A DNA stretch of 64,000 nt, taken from NCBI GenBank assembly GCA_037013495.1, contig CM072802.1:63721483-63785482 (forward strand), in the 5' to 3' direction. The position numbers and the translations under genes are program-made. This stretch comes from Hippophae tibetana. Taxonomy: Eukaryota; Streptophyta; Magnoliopsida; Rosales; Elaeagnaceae. Positions 1-12,852 of this stretch are shown here, piece after piece (position 1 is the first letter of the stretch; each line of letters begins with the position of its first letter). Below the pieces are notes generated by a model. The model had not been told where the DNA came from, ran no database searches, and worked only from the letters and a program-made list of their open reading frames with translations.

Positions 1-369
1 TCAATAAATCATATAGGATGAAAGGAATTGCGTCCAACAAGAACCGACAATTTTGGACGAATTTTATATTTTTCATGAATTTCCGAGAGTTCAAAAAATA
101 ACTAAAAATAATTCCCATGTCCATAACATTATGAAAATTTGTAGTATGTTAGCAAATATTATTCCAAACAGGTGTGCAAAAAATCGCCCAAGAATTACAT
201 AGTTTTCACAAGGTTGCCCACGGGGTGTTAGACATGCCTATAAATACCCCATATAGTGGCACCCAAAAACGAGAATTCCTTGTCATTTTCATATTTTTAC
301 CGTGCCAAACCTGATGTTTCGTGATTAATAAATCCTAGAGGATGAAAGGAATTGCGTCCAATAAGAACA

Positions 370-1543
370 GACAATTTTGGACGAATTTTATATTTTTCAT
401 GATTTTCCGAGAGTTAAAAAATAACTAAAAATACTTCCAATGTCCATAAGATTATGAAAATTTGTAGTATGTGATCAAATATTATTCCAAACAGGTGTGC
501 AAAAAATCGCCCAAGAATTCCATCATTTTCACGAGTTTGCCCACGGGGTGTTAGACATGCCTATCAATGCCCCACATTGTGGCACCCGAAAACGAGCATT
601 ACTTGTCATCTTCGTATTTTTACCGTGACAAACTTGATGTTTCCTGATCAATAAATCATAGAGGATGAAAGGAATTGCGTCCAATAAGAACCGACAATTT
701 GGACGAATTTTCTATTTTTCACGATTTTCTGAGAGTTCAAAAAATAACTAAAAGTACTTCCCATGTCCATAAGAATATGAAACTTTGCAGTATGTGATCA
801 AATATTATTCCAAACAAATGGGCAAAAAATCGCCCATGAATTCCATCGTTTGACACGAGTTTGCCCACGGGGTGTTAGACATGCCTATCAATGCCCACAT
901 AGTAACACCCGAAAACGAGCATTACTTGTCATCTTCGTATTTTTACCGTGCCGAACCTGATGTTTCGTGATCAATAAATCATAGAAGATGAAAGGAATTG
1001 CGTCCTATAAGAACCGACAATTTTGGACGAATTTTATATTTTTCATGATTTTCCGAGAGTTAAAAAATAACTAAAAATACTTCCAATGTCCATAAGATTA
1101 TGAAAATTTGTAGTATGTGATCAAATATTATTCCAAACAGGTGTGCAAAAAATCGCCCAAGAATTCCATCATTTTCACGAGTTTGCCCACGGGGTGTTAG
1201 ACATGCCTATTAATGCCCCACATTGTGGCACCCGAAAACGAGCATTACTTGTCATCTTCGTATTTTTACCGTGACAAACTTGATGTTTCCTGATCAATAA
1301 ATCATAGAGGATGAAAGGAATTGCGTCCAATAAGAACCGACAATTTGGAAGAATTTTCTATTTTTCACGATTTTCTGAGAGTTCAAAAAATAACTAAAAG
1401 TACTTCCCATGTCCATAAGAATATGAAACTTTGCAGTATGTGATCAAATATTATTCCAAACAAATGGGCAAAAAATCGCCCAAGAATTCCATCGTTTGAC
1501 ATGAGTTTGCCCACGGGGTGTTAGACATGCCTATCAATGCCCA
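370..1543 (+). repeat. Degenerate two-monomer HOR, about 1.8 copies
   Basis: Positions about 370-1000 match about 1016-1543 at an offset of 646 bp, two monomers. Shared private markers include GAGTTAAAAAATAACT (411 and 1057), GAGCATTACTTGTC, GACAAACTTGATG and CCAAACAAATGGGC. The match ends near 1,543, where AGTAACACCCG meets AGTGGCACACG. Several substitutions separate the copies, so this is older or less homogenised than the HORs on the right. Confidence 0.7.
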
Positions 1544-4500
1544 CATAGTGGCACACGAAAACGAACATTCCTTGTCATCTTCGTATTTTTACTGTGCCAA
1601 ACCTGATGTTTCGTGATCAATAAATCATATAGGATGAAAGGAATTGCGTCCAACAAGAACCGACAATTTTGGACGAATTTTATATTTTTCATGAATTTCC
1701 GAGAGTTCAAAAAATAACTAAAAATAATTCCCATGTCCATAAGATTATGAAAATTTGTAGTATGTGATCAAATATTATTCCAAACAGGTGTGCAAAAAAT
1801 CGCCCAAGAATTCCATAGTTTTCACAAGGATTCCCACGGGGTGTTAGACATGCCTATCAATACCCCACATAGTGGCACCCGAAAACGAGAATTCATTGTC
1901 ATCTTCGTATTTTTACCGTGCCAAACCTGATGTTTCGTGATTAATAAATCCTAGAGGATGAAAGGAATTGCGTCCAATAAGAACAGACAATTTTGGACGA
2001 ATTTTATATTTTTCATGATTTTCCGAGAGTTAAAAAAAAACTAATCATACTTCCCATGTTCATAAGATTATGAAAATTTGTAGTATGTGATCAAATATTA
2101 TTCCAAACAGGTGTGCAAAAAACCGCCCAAGAATTACATCGTTTTCACGAGTTTTCCCACAGGGTGTTAGACATGACTATCAATGCCCCACATAGTGGCA
2201 CCCGAAAACGAGCATTACTTGTCATCTTCGTATTTTTACCGTGACAAACTTGATGTTTCCTGATCAATAAATCATAGAGGATGAAAGGAATTGCGTCCAA
2301 TAAGAACCGACAATTTTGGACGAATTTTATATTTTTCATGATTTTCCGAGAGTTCAAAAAATAACTAAAAATACATCGAAGGTCTATAAGATTATGAAAA
2401 TTTGTAGTAAGTGATCAAATATTATTCCAAACAGGTGTGCAAAAAATCGCCCAAGAATTCCATCGTTTTCACGAGTTTGCCCACGGGGTGTTAGACATGC
2501 CTATCAATGCCCCACTTTGTGGAACCCGAAAACGAGCATTCCTTGTCATCTTCGAATTTTTACCGTGCTAAACCTGATGTTTCGTGATCAATAAATCATA
2601 GAGGATGAAAGGAATTGGGTCCAAGAAGAACCGACAATTTGGACGAATTTTCTATTTTTCATGATTTTTCGAGAGTTCAAAAAATAACTAAAAGTACTTC
2701 CCATGTCCATAAGAATATGAAACTTTGCAGTATGTGATCAAATATTATTCCAAACAGTTGGGCAAAAAATTGCCCAAGAATTCCATCGTTTGACATGAAT
2801 TTCCCATGGGGTGTTAGACATGCCTATCAATGCCCACATAGTGGCACACGAAAACGAGCATTCCTTGTCATCTTCGTATTTTTACTGAGCCAAACCTGAT
2901 GTTTCGTGATCGATAAATTATATAGGATGAAAGGAATTGCGTCCAACAAGAACCGACAATTTTGGATGAATTTTATATTTTTCATGAATTTCCGAGAGTT
3001 CAAAAAATAACTAAAAATAATTCCCATGTCCATAAGATTATGAAAATATGTAGTATGTGATCAAATATTATTCCAAACAGGTGTGCAAAAAATCGCCCAA
3101 GAATTCCATAGTTTTCACAAGGTTGCCCACGGGGTGTTACACATGCCTATCAAGGCCACACATAGTGGCACCCGAAAACGAGAATTCCTTGTCATCTTCG
3201 TATTTTTACCCTGCGAAACCTGATGTTTCGTGATTAATAAATCCTAAAGGATGAAAGGAATTGCGTCCAATAAGAACCGACAATTTTGGACGAATTTTAT
3301 ATTTTTCAGGATTTTCCGAGAGTTCAAAAAATAACTAATAATACTTCCAATGTCCATAAGATTATGAAATTTGTAGTGTGTGATCAAATATTATTCCAAA
3401 CAGGTGTGCAAAAAATCGCCCAAGAATTCCATCATTTTTACGAGTTTGCCCACGGGGTGTTAGACATGCCTATCAATGCCCCACATTGTGGCACCCGAAA
3501 ACGAGCATTCCTTGTAATATTCGTATTTTTACCGTGCTAAACCTGATGTTTCGTGATCAATAAATTATAGAGGATGAAAGGAATTGGGTCCAAGAAGAAC
3601 CGACAATTTGGAAGAATTTTCTATTTTTCGTGATTTTCGGAGAGTTCAAAAAATAACTAAAAGTACTTCCCATGTCCAAAAGAATATGAAACTTTGCAGT
3701 ATGTGATCAAATATTATTACAAACAGTTGGGCAAAAAATCCCCCAAGAATTCCATCGTTTGACATGAGTTTGCCCACGGGGTGTTAGACATGCCTATCAA
3801 TGCCCACATAGTGGCACACGAAAACGAGCATTCCTTGTCATCTTCGTATTTTTACCGTGCCAAACCTGATGTTTTGTGATCAATAAATCATATAGGGTGA
3901 AAGGAATTGCGTCGAACAAGAACCGACAATTTTGGACGAATTTTATATTTTTCATGAATTTCCGAGAGTTCAAAAAATAACTAAAAATAATTCCCATGTC
4001 CATAAGATTATGAAAATTTGTAGTATGTGATCAAATATTATTCCAAAGAGGTGTGCAAAAAATCGCCGAAGAATTCCATAGTTTTCACAAGGTTGCCCAC
4101 GGGGTGTTAGACATGCCTATCAATACCCTACATAGTGACACCCGAAAACGAGAATTCCTTGTCATCTTCGTATTTCTACCGTGCCAAACCTGATGTTTCG
4201 TGATTAATAAATCCTAGAGGATGAAAGGAATTGCGTCCAATAAGAACCGACAATTTTGGACGAATTTTATATTTTTCAGGATTTTCCGAGAGTTAAAAAA
4301 ATAACTAATCATACTTCCCATGATCATAAGGTTATGAAATGTTGTAGTATGTGATCAAATATTATTCCAAACAGGTGTGCACAAAATCGCCCAAGAATTA
4401 CATCGTTTTCACGAGTTTTCCCACAGGGTGTTAGACATAACTATCAATGCCCCACATATTGGCACCCGAAAACGAGCATTCCTTGTCATAATCGTATTTT

Positions 4501-7500
4501 TACCGTGACAAACCTGATGTTTCGTGATCAATAAATCATATAGGATGAAAGGAATTGCGTCCAACAAGAACCGACAATTTTGGACGAATTTTATATTTTT
4601 CATGAATTTCCGAGAGTTCAAAAAATAACTAAAAATAATTCCAATGTCGATAACATTATGAAAATTTGTAGTATGTTATCAAATATTATTCCAAACAGGT
4701 GTGCAAAAAATCGCCCAAGAATTCCATAGTTTTCACAAGGTTGCCCACGGGGTGTTAGACATGCCTATAAATACCCCACATAGTGGCACCCAAAAACGAG
4801 AATTCCTTGTCATTTTCATATTTTTACCGTGCCAAACCTGATGTTTCGTGATTAATAAATCCTAGAGGATGAAAGGAATTGCGTCCAATAAGAACCGACA
4901 ATTTTGGACGAATTTTATATTTTTCATGATTTTCTGAGAGTTAAAAAAAACTAATCATACTTCCCATGTTCATAAGATTATGAAAATTTGTAGTATGTGA
5001 TCAAATATTATTCCAAACAGGTGTGCAAAAAATCGCCCAAGAATTACATCGTTTTCACGAGTTTGCCCACAGGGTGTTAGACATGACTATCAATGCCCCA
5101 CATAGTGGCACCCGAAAACGAGCATTCCTTGTCATCTTCGTATTTTTACCGTGACAAATCTGATGTTTCCTGATTAATAAATCATAGAGGATGAAAGGAA
5201 TTGCGTCCAATAAGAACCGACAATTTTGGACGAATTTTATATTTTTCATGATTTTTCGAGGGTTCAAAAAATAACTAAAAATACTTCCAATGTCCATAAG
5301 ATTATGAAAATTTGTAGTATGTGATCAAATATTATTCCAAACAGGTGTGCAAAAAATCGCCCAAGAATTCCATCGTTTTCACGAGTTTGCCCACGGGGTG
5401 TTAGACATGCCTATCAATGCCCCACATAGTGGCACCCGAAAACGAGAATTCCTTGTCATCTTCGTATTTTTACCGTGCCAAACCTGATGTTTCTTGATTA
5501 ATAAATCCTACATGATGAAAGGAATTGCGTCCAATAAGAACCGACAATTTTGGACGAATTTTATATTTTTCATGATTTTCCGAGAGTTCAAAAAATAACT
5601 AAAAATACTTCCAATGTCCATAAGATTATGAAAATTTGTAGTATGTGATCAAATATTATTCCAAACAGGTGTGCAAAAAATCGCCCAAGAATTCCATCGT
5701 TTTCACGAGTTTGCCCACGGGGTGTTAGACTTGCCTATCAATGCCTCACATTGTAGCACCCGAAAACGAGCATTCCTTGTCATCTTAGTATTTTTACCGT
5801 GCTAAACCTGATGTTTCGTGATCAATAAATCATAGTGGATGAAAGGAATTGGGTCCAAGAAGAAGCGACATTTTGGACGAATTTTCTATTTTTCATGATT
5901 TTCCGAGAGTTCAAAAAATAACTAAAAGTACTTCCCATGTCCATAAGAATATGAAACTTTGCAGTATGTGATCAAATATTATTCCAAACAGTTGGGCAAA
6001 AAATCGCCCAAGAATTCTATCGTTTGACATGAGTTTGCCCACGGGGTGTTAGACATGCCTATCAATACCCACATAGTGGCACACGAAAACGAGCATTCCT
6101 TGTCATCTTCGTATTTTTACTGTGCCAAACCTGATGTTTCGTGATTAATAAATCATATAGGGTGAAAGGAATTGCGTCGAACAAGAACCGATAATTTTGG
6201 ACGAATTTTATATTTTTCATGAATTTCCGAGAGTTCAAAAAATAACTAAAAATAATTCCCATTTCCATAAGATTATGAAAATTTGTTGTATGTTATCAAA
6301 TATTATTCCAAATAGGTGTGCAAAAAATCGCCCAAGAATTCCATAGTTTTCACAAGGTTGCCCACGGGGTGTTAGACATGCCTATCAATGCCCCAAATAG
6401 TGGCACCCGAAAATGAGAATTCCTTGTCATCTTCGTATTTTTACGGTGCCAAACCTAATGTTTCGTGATTAATAAATCATAGAGGATGAAAGGAATTGCG
6501 TCCAACAAGAACTGACAATTTTGGACGAATTTTATATTTTTCATGAATTTTTGAGAGTTCAAAAAATAACTAAAAATAATTCCCATGCTCATAAGATTAT
6601 GAAAATTTGTAGTATGTGTTCAAATATTATTCCAAACAGGTGTGCAAAAAATCGCCCAAGAATTCCATCGTTTTCACGAGTTTGCCCACGGGGTGTTAGA
6701 CATGCCTATCAATGCCCCACATTGTGGCACCCGAAAACGAGCATTCCTTGTCATCTTCGTATTTTTACCGTGCTAAACCTGATGTTTCGTGATCAATAAA
6801 TCATAGTGGATGAAAGGAATTGGGTCCAAGAAGAACCGAAAATTTGGACGAATTTTCTATTTTTCATGATTTTCCGAGAGTTCAAAAAATAACTAAAAGT
6901 ACTTCCCATGTCCATAAGAATATGAAACTTTGAAGTATGTGATCAAATATTATTCCAAACAGTTGGACATAAAATCGCCCAAGAATTCCATCGTTTGACA
7001 TGAGTTTGCCCATGGGGTGTTAGACATGCCTATCAATGCCCCAAATTGTGGCACCCGAAAACGAGCATTCCTTGTCATCTTCGTATTTTTACCGTGCCAA
7101 ACCTGATGTTTCGTGATTAATAAATCCTAGAGGATGAAAGGAATTGCGTTCAATAAGAACCGACAATTTTGGACGAATTTTATATTTGTCATGATTTTAC
7201 GAGAGTTAAAAAAAAACTAATCATACTTCCCATGTTCATATGATTATGAAAAATTGCAGTATGTGATCAAATATTATACCAAACAGGTGTGCAAAAAATC
7301 GCGCAAGAATTACATCGTTTTCACGAGTTTGCCCACAGGGTGTTAGACATGACTATCAATGCCCCACATAGTGGCACCCGAAAACGAGCATTCCTTGTCA
7401 TCTTCGTATTTTTACCGTGACAAACCTGATGTTTCCTGATCAATAAATCATAGAGGATGAAAGGAATTGCGTCCAATAAGAACCGACAATTTTGGACGAA

Positions 7501-8290
7501 TTTTATATTTTTCATGATTTTCCGAGAGTTCAAAAAATAACTAAAAATACTTCCAATGTCCATAAGATTATGAAAGTTTGAAGTATGTGATCAAATATTA
7601 TTCCAAACAGGTGTGCAAAAAATCGCCCAAGAATTCCATCGTTTTCACGAGTTTGCCCACAAGGTGTTAGACATGACTATCAATGCCCCACATAGTGGCA
7701 CCCGAAAACGAGCATTCCTTGTCATCTTCGTATTTTTACCGTGACAAACCTGATCTTTCTTGATCAATAAATCATAGAGGATGAAAATAATTGCGTCCAA
7801 TAAGAACCAACAATTTTGGACGAATTTTATATTTTTCATGATTTTCCGAGAGTTCAAAAAATAACTAAAAATACTTCCAATGTCCATAAGATTATGAAAA
7901 TTTGTAGTATGTGATCAAATATTATTCCAAACTGGTGTGCAAAAAATCGCCCAAGAATTACATCATTTTCACGAGTTTGCCCACAGGGTGTTAGACATGA
8001 CTATCAATGCCCCACATTGTGGCACCCGAAAACGAGCATTCCTTGTCATCTTCGTATTTTTACTGTGCCAAACCTGATGTTTCGTGATCAATAAATCATA
8101 TAGGATGAAAGGAATTGCGTCTAACAAGAACCGGCAATTTTGGACGAATTTTATATTTTTCATGAATTTCCGAGAGTTCAAAAAATAACTAAAAATAATT
8201 CCGATGTCCATAAGATTATGAAAATTTGTAGTATGTGATCAAATATTATTCCAAACAGGTGTGCAAAAAATTGCCCAAGAATTACATCGT
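1544..8290 (+). repeat. Diverged monomer mosaic without a clear HOR
   Basis: About 21 monomers with many private substitutions and no stable period above one unit. V3-like units lie near 1,534-1,740, 2,827-3,033, 3,797-4,003, 4,409-4,621 and 6,062-6,268, at irregular spacings. The unit at 4,528-4,860 shares private variants with positions 1-330, including AACATTATG, CCTATAAATACCCC and CACCCAAAAACGAG, at 14 monomers' distance. No gene or foreign insertion is seen here. Confidence 0.75.
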
Positions 8291-8535
8291 TTTCACGAGT
8301 TTGCACAAAGGGTGTTAGATATGACTATCAATGCCCCACATAGTGGCACCCGAAAACGAGCATTCCTTGTCATCTTCGTATTTTTACCGTGACAAACCTG
8401 ATGTTTCCTGATCCATAAATCATAGAGGATGAAAGGAATTGCGTCCAATAAGAACAGAAAATTTTGGACGAATTTTATATTTTTCATGATTTTCCGAGGG
8501 TTCAAAAAATAACTAAAAATACTTCCAATGTCCAT
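7321..8535 (+). repeat. Run of four like monomers with the GACATGACTATC boundary
   Basis: Four successive boundaries share the GACATGACTATC type or a close relative, spaced 324 bp apart (starts near 7,321, 7,645, 7,969 and 8,293). They read GCCCACAGGGTG, GCCCACAAGGTG, GCCCACAGGGTG and GCACAAAGGGTG. Elsewhere this boundary is mostly isolated and alternates with other lineages, so this looks like a short single-monomer amplification, or a segment from before the longer HORs were set up. Confidence 0.6.
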
Positions 8536-10600
8536 AAGATTATGAAAATTTGTAGTACGTGATCAAATATTATTCCAAACAGGTGTGCAAAAAATCGCCC
8601 AAGAATTCCATCGTTTTCACGAGTTTGCCCACGGGGTGTTAGACATGCCTATCAATGCCCCACATAGTGGCACCCGAAAACGAGAATTCCTTGTCATCTT
8701 CGTATTTTTACCGTGCCAAACCTGATGTTTCGTGATTAATAAATCCTAAAGGATGAAAGGAATTGCGTCCAATAAGAACCGACATTTTTGGACGAATTTT
8801 ATATTTTTCATGATTTTCCGAGAGTTCAAAAAATAACTAAAAATACTTCCAATGTCCATAAGATTATGAAAATTTGTAGTATGTGATCAAATATTATTCC
8901 AAACAGGTGTGCAAAAAATCGCCCAAGAATTCCATCGTTTTCACGAGTTTCCCCACGGGGTGTTAGACATGCCTATCAATGCCACACATTGTGGCACCCG
9001 AAAACGAGCATTCCTTGTCATCTTTGTATTTTTACCGTGCTAAACCTGATGCTTCGTGATCAATAAATCAAATAGGATGAGATGAATTGCGTCCAACAAG
9101 AACTGACAATTTTGGACGAATTTTATATTTTTCATGAATTTCTGAGAGTTCAAAAAATAACTAAAAATAATTCCCATGTCCATAAGATTATAAAAATTTG
9201 TAGTATGTGATCAAATATTATTCCAAACAGGTGTGCAAAAAATCGCCCAAGAATTACATCGTTTTCACGAGTTTGCCCACAGGGTGTTAGACATGACTAT
9301 CAATGCCCCACATAGTGGTACCCGAAAACGAGAATTCCTTGTCATCTTCGTATTTTTACCGTGCTAAACCTGATGTTTCGTGATTAATAAGTCCTAGAGG
9401 ATGGAAGGAATTGCGTCCAATAAGAACCAACAATTTTGGACGAATTTTATATTTTTCTGGATTTTCCGAAAGTTCAAAAAATAACTAATCATACTTCCCA
9501 TGTTCATAAGGTTATGAAAATTTTTAGTATGTGATCAAATATTATTCCAAACAGGTGTGCAAAAAATCGCCCAAGAATTACATCGTTTTCACGAGTTTGC
9601 CCACAGGGTGTTAGACATGACTATCAATGCCCCACATAGTGGTACCCGAAAACGAGCATTCCTTGTCATCTTCGTATTTTTACCGTGACAAACCTGATGT
9701 TTCGTGATCGATAAATCATATAGGATGAAGGGAATTGCGTCCAATAAGAACCGACAATTTTGGACGAATTTTATACTTTTCATGATTTTCCGAGAGTTCA
9801 AAAAATAACTAAAAATACTTTCAATGTCCATAAGATTATGAAAAATTGTAGTATGTGATCAAATATTATTCCAAACAGGTGTGCAAAAAATCGCCCAAGA
9901 ATTCCATCGTTTTCACGAGTTTGCCCACGGGGTGTTAGACATGCCTATCAATGCCCCACATTGTGATACCAGAAAACGAGCATTCCTTGTCATCTTCGTA
10001 TTTTTACCGTGCTAAACCTGATGTTTCGTGATCAATAAATCATAGAGGATGAAAGGAATTGGGTCCAAGAAGAACCGACAATTTGGACGAATTTTCTATT
10101 TTTCATGATTTTCCGAGGGTTCAAAAAATAACTAAAAATACTTCCCATGTCCATAAGAATATGAAACTTTGCAGTATGTGATCAAATATTATTCCAAACA
10201 GTTGGACAAAAAATCGCCCATGAATTCCATCGTTTGACATGAGTTTGCCCATGGGGTGTTAGACATGCCTATCAATGCCCACATAGTGGCACACGAAAAC
10301 GAGCATTCTTTGTCATCTTCGTATTTTTACTGTGCCAAACCTGATGTTTCGTGATCAATAAATCATATAGGATGAAAGGAATTGCGTCCAACAAGAACTG
10401 ACAATTTTGGACGAATTTTATATTTTTCATGAATTTCTGAGAGTTCAAAAAATAACTAAAAATAATTCCCATGTCCATAAGATTATGAAAATTTGTAGTA
10501 TGTGATCAAATATTATTCCAAACAGGTGTGCAAAAAATCGCACATAAATTCCATCTTTTTCACGAGTTTGCCCACGGGGTGTTACACATGCCTATCAATG
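8293..10600 (+). repeat. Partial copy of the 13-mer HOR, displaced to the left
   Basis: This segment parallels 20,921-23,230 at a constant offset of about 12,627 bp, 39 monomers. It has the same order of markers: GCACAAAGGGTGTTAGATATG, TGATCCATAAATC, GGTACCCGAAAACGAG, TGATCGATAAATCATATAGG with ATGAAGGG, and CGCACATAAATTCC here against CGCCCATAAATTCC there. It has more private changes than the later copies agree on among themselves, so it may be an older relative of the source unit. Confidence 0.7.
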
Positions 10601-12204
10601 CCCCACATTGTGGCACCCGAAAACGAGCATTCCTTGTCATCTTCGTATTTTTACCGTGCTAAACCTGATGTTTCGTGATCAATAAATCATAGTGGATGAA
10701 AGGAATTGGGTCCAAGAAGAACCGACAATTTGGACGAATTTTCTATTTTTCATGATTTTCCGAGAGTTCAAAAAATAACTAAAAGTACTTCCCATGTCCA
10801 TAAGAATATGAAACTTTGGAGTATGTGATCAAATATTATTCCAAACAGTTGGACAAAAAATCGCCCAAGAATTCCATCGTTTTCACGAGTTTGCCCACGG
10901 GGTGTTAGACATGCCTATCAATGCCCACATAGTGGCACACGAAAACGAGCATTCCTTGTCATCTTCGTATTTTTACTGTGCCAAACCTGATGTTTCGTGA
11001 TCAATAAATCATATAGGATGAAAGGAATTGCGTCCAACAAGAACCGGCAATTTTGGACGAATTTTATATTTTTCATGAATTTCCGAGAGTTCAAAAAATA
11101 ACTAAAAATAATTCCGATGTCCATAAGATTATGAAAATTTGTAGTATGTGATCAAATATTATTCCAAACAGGTGTGCAAAAAATCGCCCAAGAATTCCAT
11201 TGTTTTCACAAGGTTTCCCACGGGGTGTTAGACATGCCTATCAATGCACCACATAGTAGCACCCGAAAAGGAGAATTCATTGTCATCTTCGTATTTTTAC
11301 CGTGCCAAACCTGATGTTTCGTGATTAATAAATCATAAAGGATGAAAGAAATTGCGTCCAATAAGAACCGACAATTTTGGACGAATTTTATATTTTTCAT
11401 GATTTTTCCGAGAGTTCAAAAAATAACTAAAAAAACTTCCAATGTCCATAAGATTATGGAAATTTGTAGTATGTGATCAAATATTATTCCAAACAGGTGT
11501 GCAAAAAATCGCCCAAGAATTACATCGTTTTCACGAGTTTGCACAAAGGGTGTTAGATATGACTATCAATGCCCCACATAGTGGCACCCGCAAACGAGCA
11601 TTCCTTGTCATCTTCGTATTTTTACCGTGACAAACCTGATGTTTCCTGATCAATAAATCATAGAGGATGAAAGGAATTGCGTCCAATAAGAACCGAAAAT
11701 TTTGGACGAATTTTATATTTTTCATGATTTTCCGAGGGTTCAAAAAATAACTTAAAATACTTCCAATGTCCATAAGATTATGAAAATTTGTAGTACGTGA
11801 TCAAATATTATTCCAAACAGGTGTGCAAAAAATCGCCCAAGAATTCCATCGTTTTCACGAGTTTGCCCACGGGGTGTTAGACATGCCTATCAATGCCCCA
11901 CATAGTGGCACCCGAAAACGAGAATTCCTTGTCATCTTCGTATTTTTACCGTGCCAAACCTGATGTTTCGTGATTAATAAATCCTAAAGGATGAAAGGAA
12001 TTGCGTCCAATAAGAACCGACAATTTTGGACGAATTTTATATTTTTCATGATTTTCCGAGAGTTCAAAAAATAACTAAAAATACTTCCCATGTCCATAAG
12101 AATATGAAACTTTGCAGTATGTGATCAAATATTATTCCAAACAGTTGGACAAAAAATCGCCCAAGAATTCCATCTTTTGACATGAGTTTGCCCATGGGGT
12201 GTTA

Positions 12205-12528
12205 GACATGCCTATCAATGCCCCACATTGTGGCACCCGAAAACGAGCATTCCTTTTAATCTTCGTATTTTTACCGTGCCAAACCTGATGTTTCGTGATT
12301 AATAAATCCTAAAGGATGAAAGGAATTGCGTCCAATAAGAACCGACAATTTTGGACGAATTTTATATTTTTCATGATTTTCCGAGAGTTCAAAAAATAAC
12401 TAAAAATACTTCCAATGTCCATAAGATTATGAAAATTTGTAGTATGTGATCAAATATTATTCCAAACAGGTGTGCAAAAAATCGCCCAAGAATTCCATCG
12501 TTTTCACGAGTTTGCCCACGGGGTGTTA
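12205..12528 (+). repeat. Representative monomer, lineage V1 (324 bp)
   Basis: One full unit, phased to begin at GACATG. V1 hallmarks, in order, are CCAATAAGAACCGAC, ACAATTTTGG with four T, TTTTATATTTTTCATG, AAATACTTCCAATGTCC, AAGATTATGAAAATTTG, CAGGTGTGCAAAA and TTTTCACGAGTTTGCCCACG. It has one TGATCA (BclI) site in GTATGTGATCAAAT and one GAATTC (EcoRI) site in CAAGAATTCCATC, so either enzyme should give a ~324 bp ladder. It is directly followed by a V2 and then a V3 unit, which makes this stretch a convenient type reference. The lineage names are mine. Confidence 0.9.
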
Positions 12529-12852
12529 GACATGCCTATCAATGCCCCACATTGTGGTACCCGAAAACGAGCATTCCTTGTCATCTTCGTATTTTTACCG
12601 TGCTAAACCTGATGTTTCGTGATCAATAAATCATAGAGGATGAAAGGAATTGGGTCCAAGAAGAACCGACAATTTGGACGAATTTTCTATTTTTCATGAT
12701 TTTCCGAGGGTTCAAAAAATAACTAAAAGTACTTCCCATGTCCATAAGAATATGAAACTTTGCAGTATGTGATCAAATATTATTCCAAACAGTTGGACAA
12801 AAAATCGCCCAAGAATTCCATCGTTTGACATGAGTTTGCCCATGGGGTGTTA
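12529..12852 (+). repeat. Representative monomer, lineage V2 (324 bp)
   Basis: V2 differs from V1 at linked sites: GGTCCAAGAAGAACCGAC, ACAATTTGG with one T fewer, TTTTCTATTTTTCATG, AAAAGTACTTCCCATG, AGAATATGAAACTTTG, CAGTTGGACAAAA, and TTTGACATGAGTTTGCCC followed by ATGGGG. The last change creates CCATGG (NcoI), absent from typical V1 units. Many V2 units elsewhere also carry CATAGTGG instead of CATAGAGG before ATGAAAGG, or TTCGGTCC instead of TTGGGTCC. These sub-variants label positions within the HORs. Confidence 0.88.

Noticed and set aside
5055..5297. Recurrent minus-strand frames of 64-80 codons (dozens of copies, for example here)
   Set aside because: They are one frame of the satellite monomer. 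They start or stop according to lineage substitutions and indels, show no sign of codon-level constraint, and match no protein family known to me.
12300..12370. Dyad AATTG-N17-CAATT as a regulatory site
   Set aside because: It is present in many units, but it is short and is broken in the common TTCGGTCC variants, so conservation of a function is unsupported.
12205..12852. Assignment to a named satellite family or species
   Set aside because: I do not recognise the monomer with confidence. A search of the V1 consensus against satellite and whole-genome databases would decide; I could not run it.
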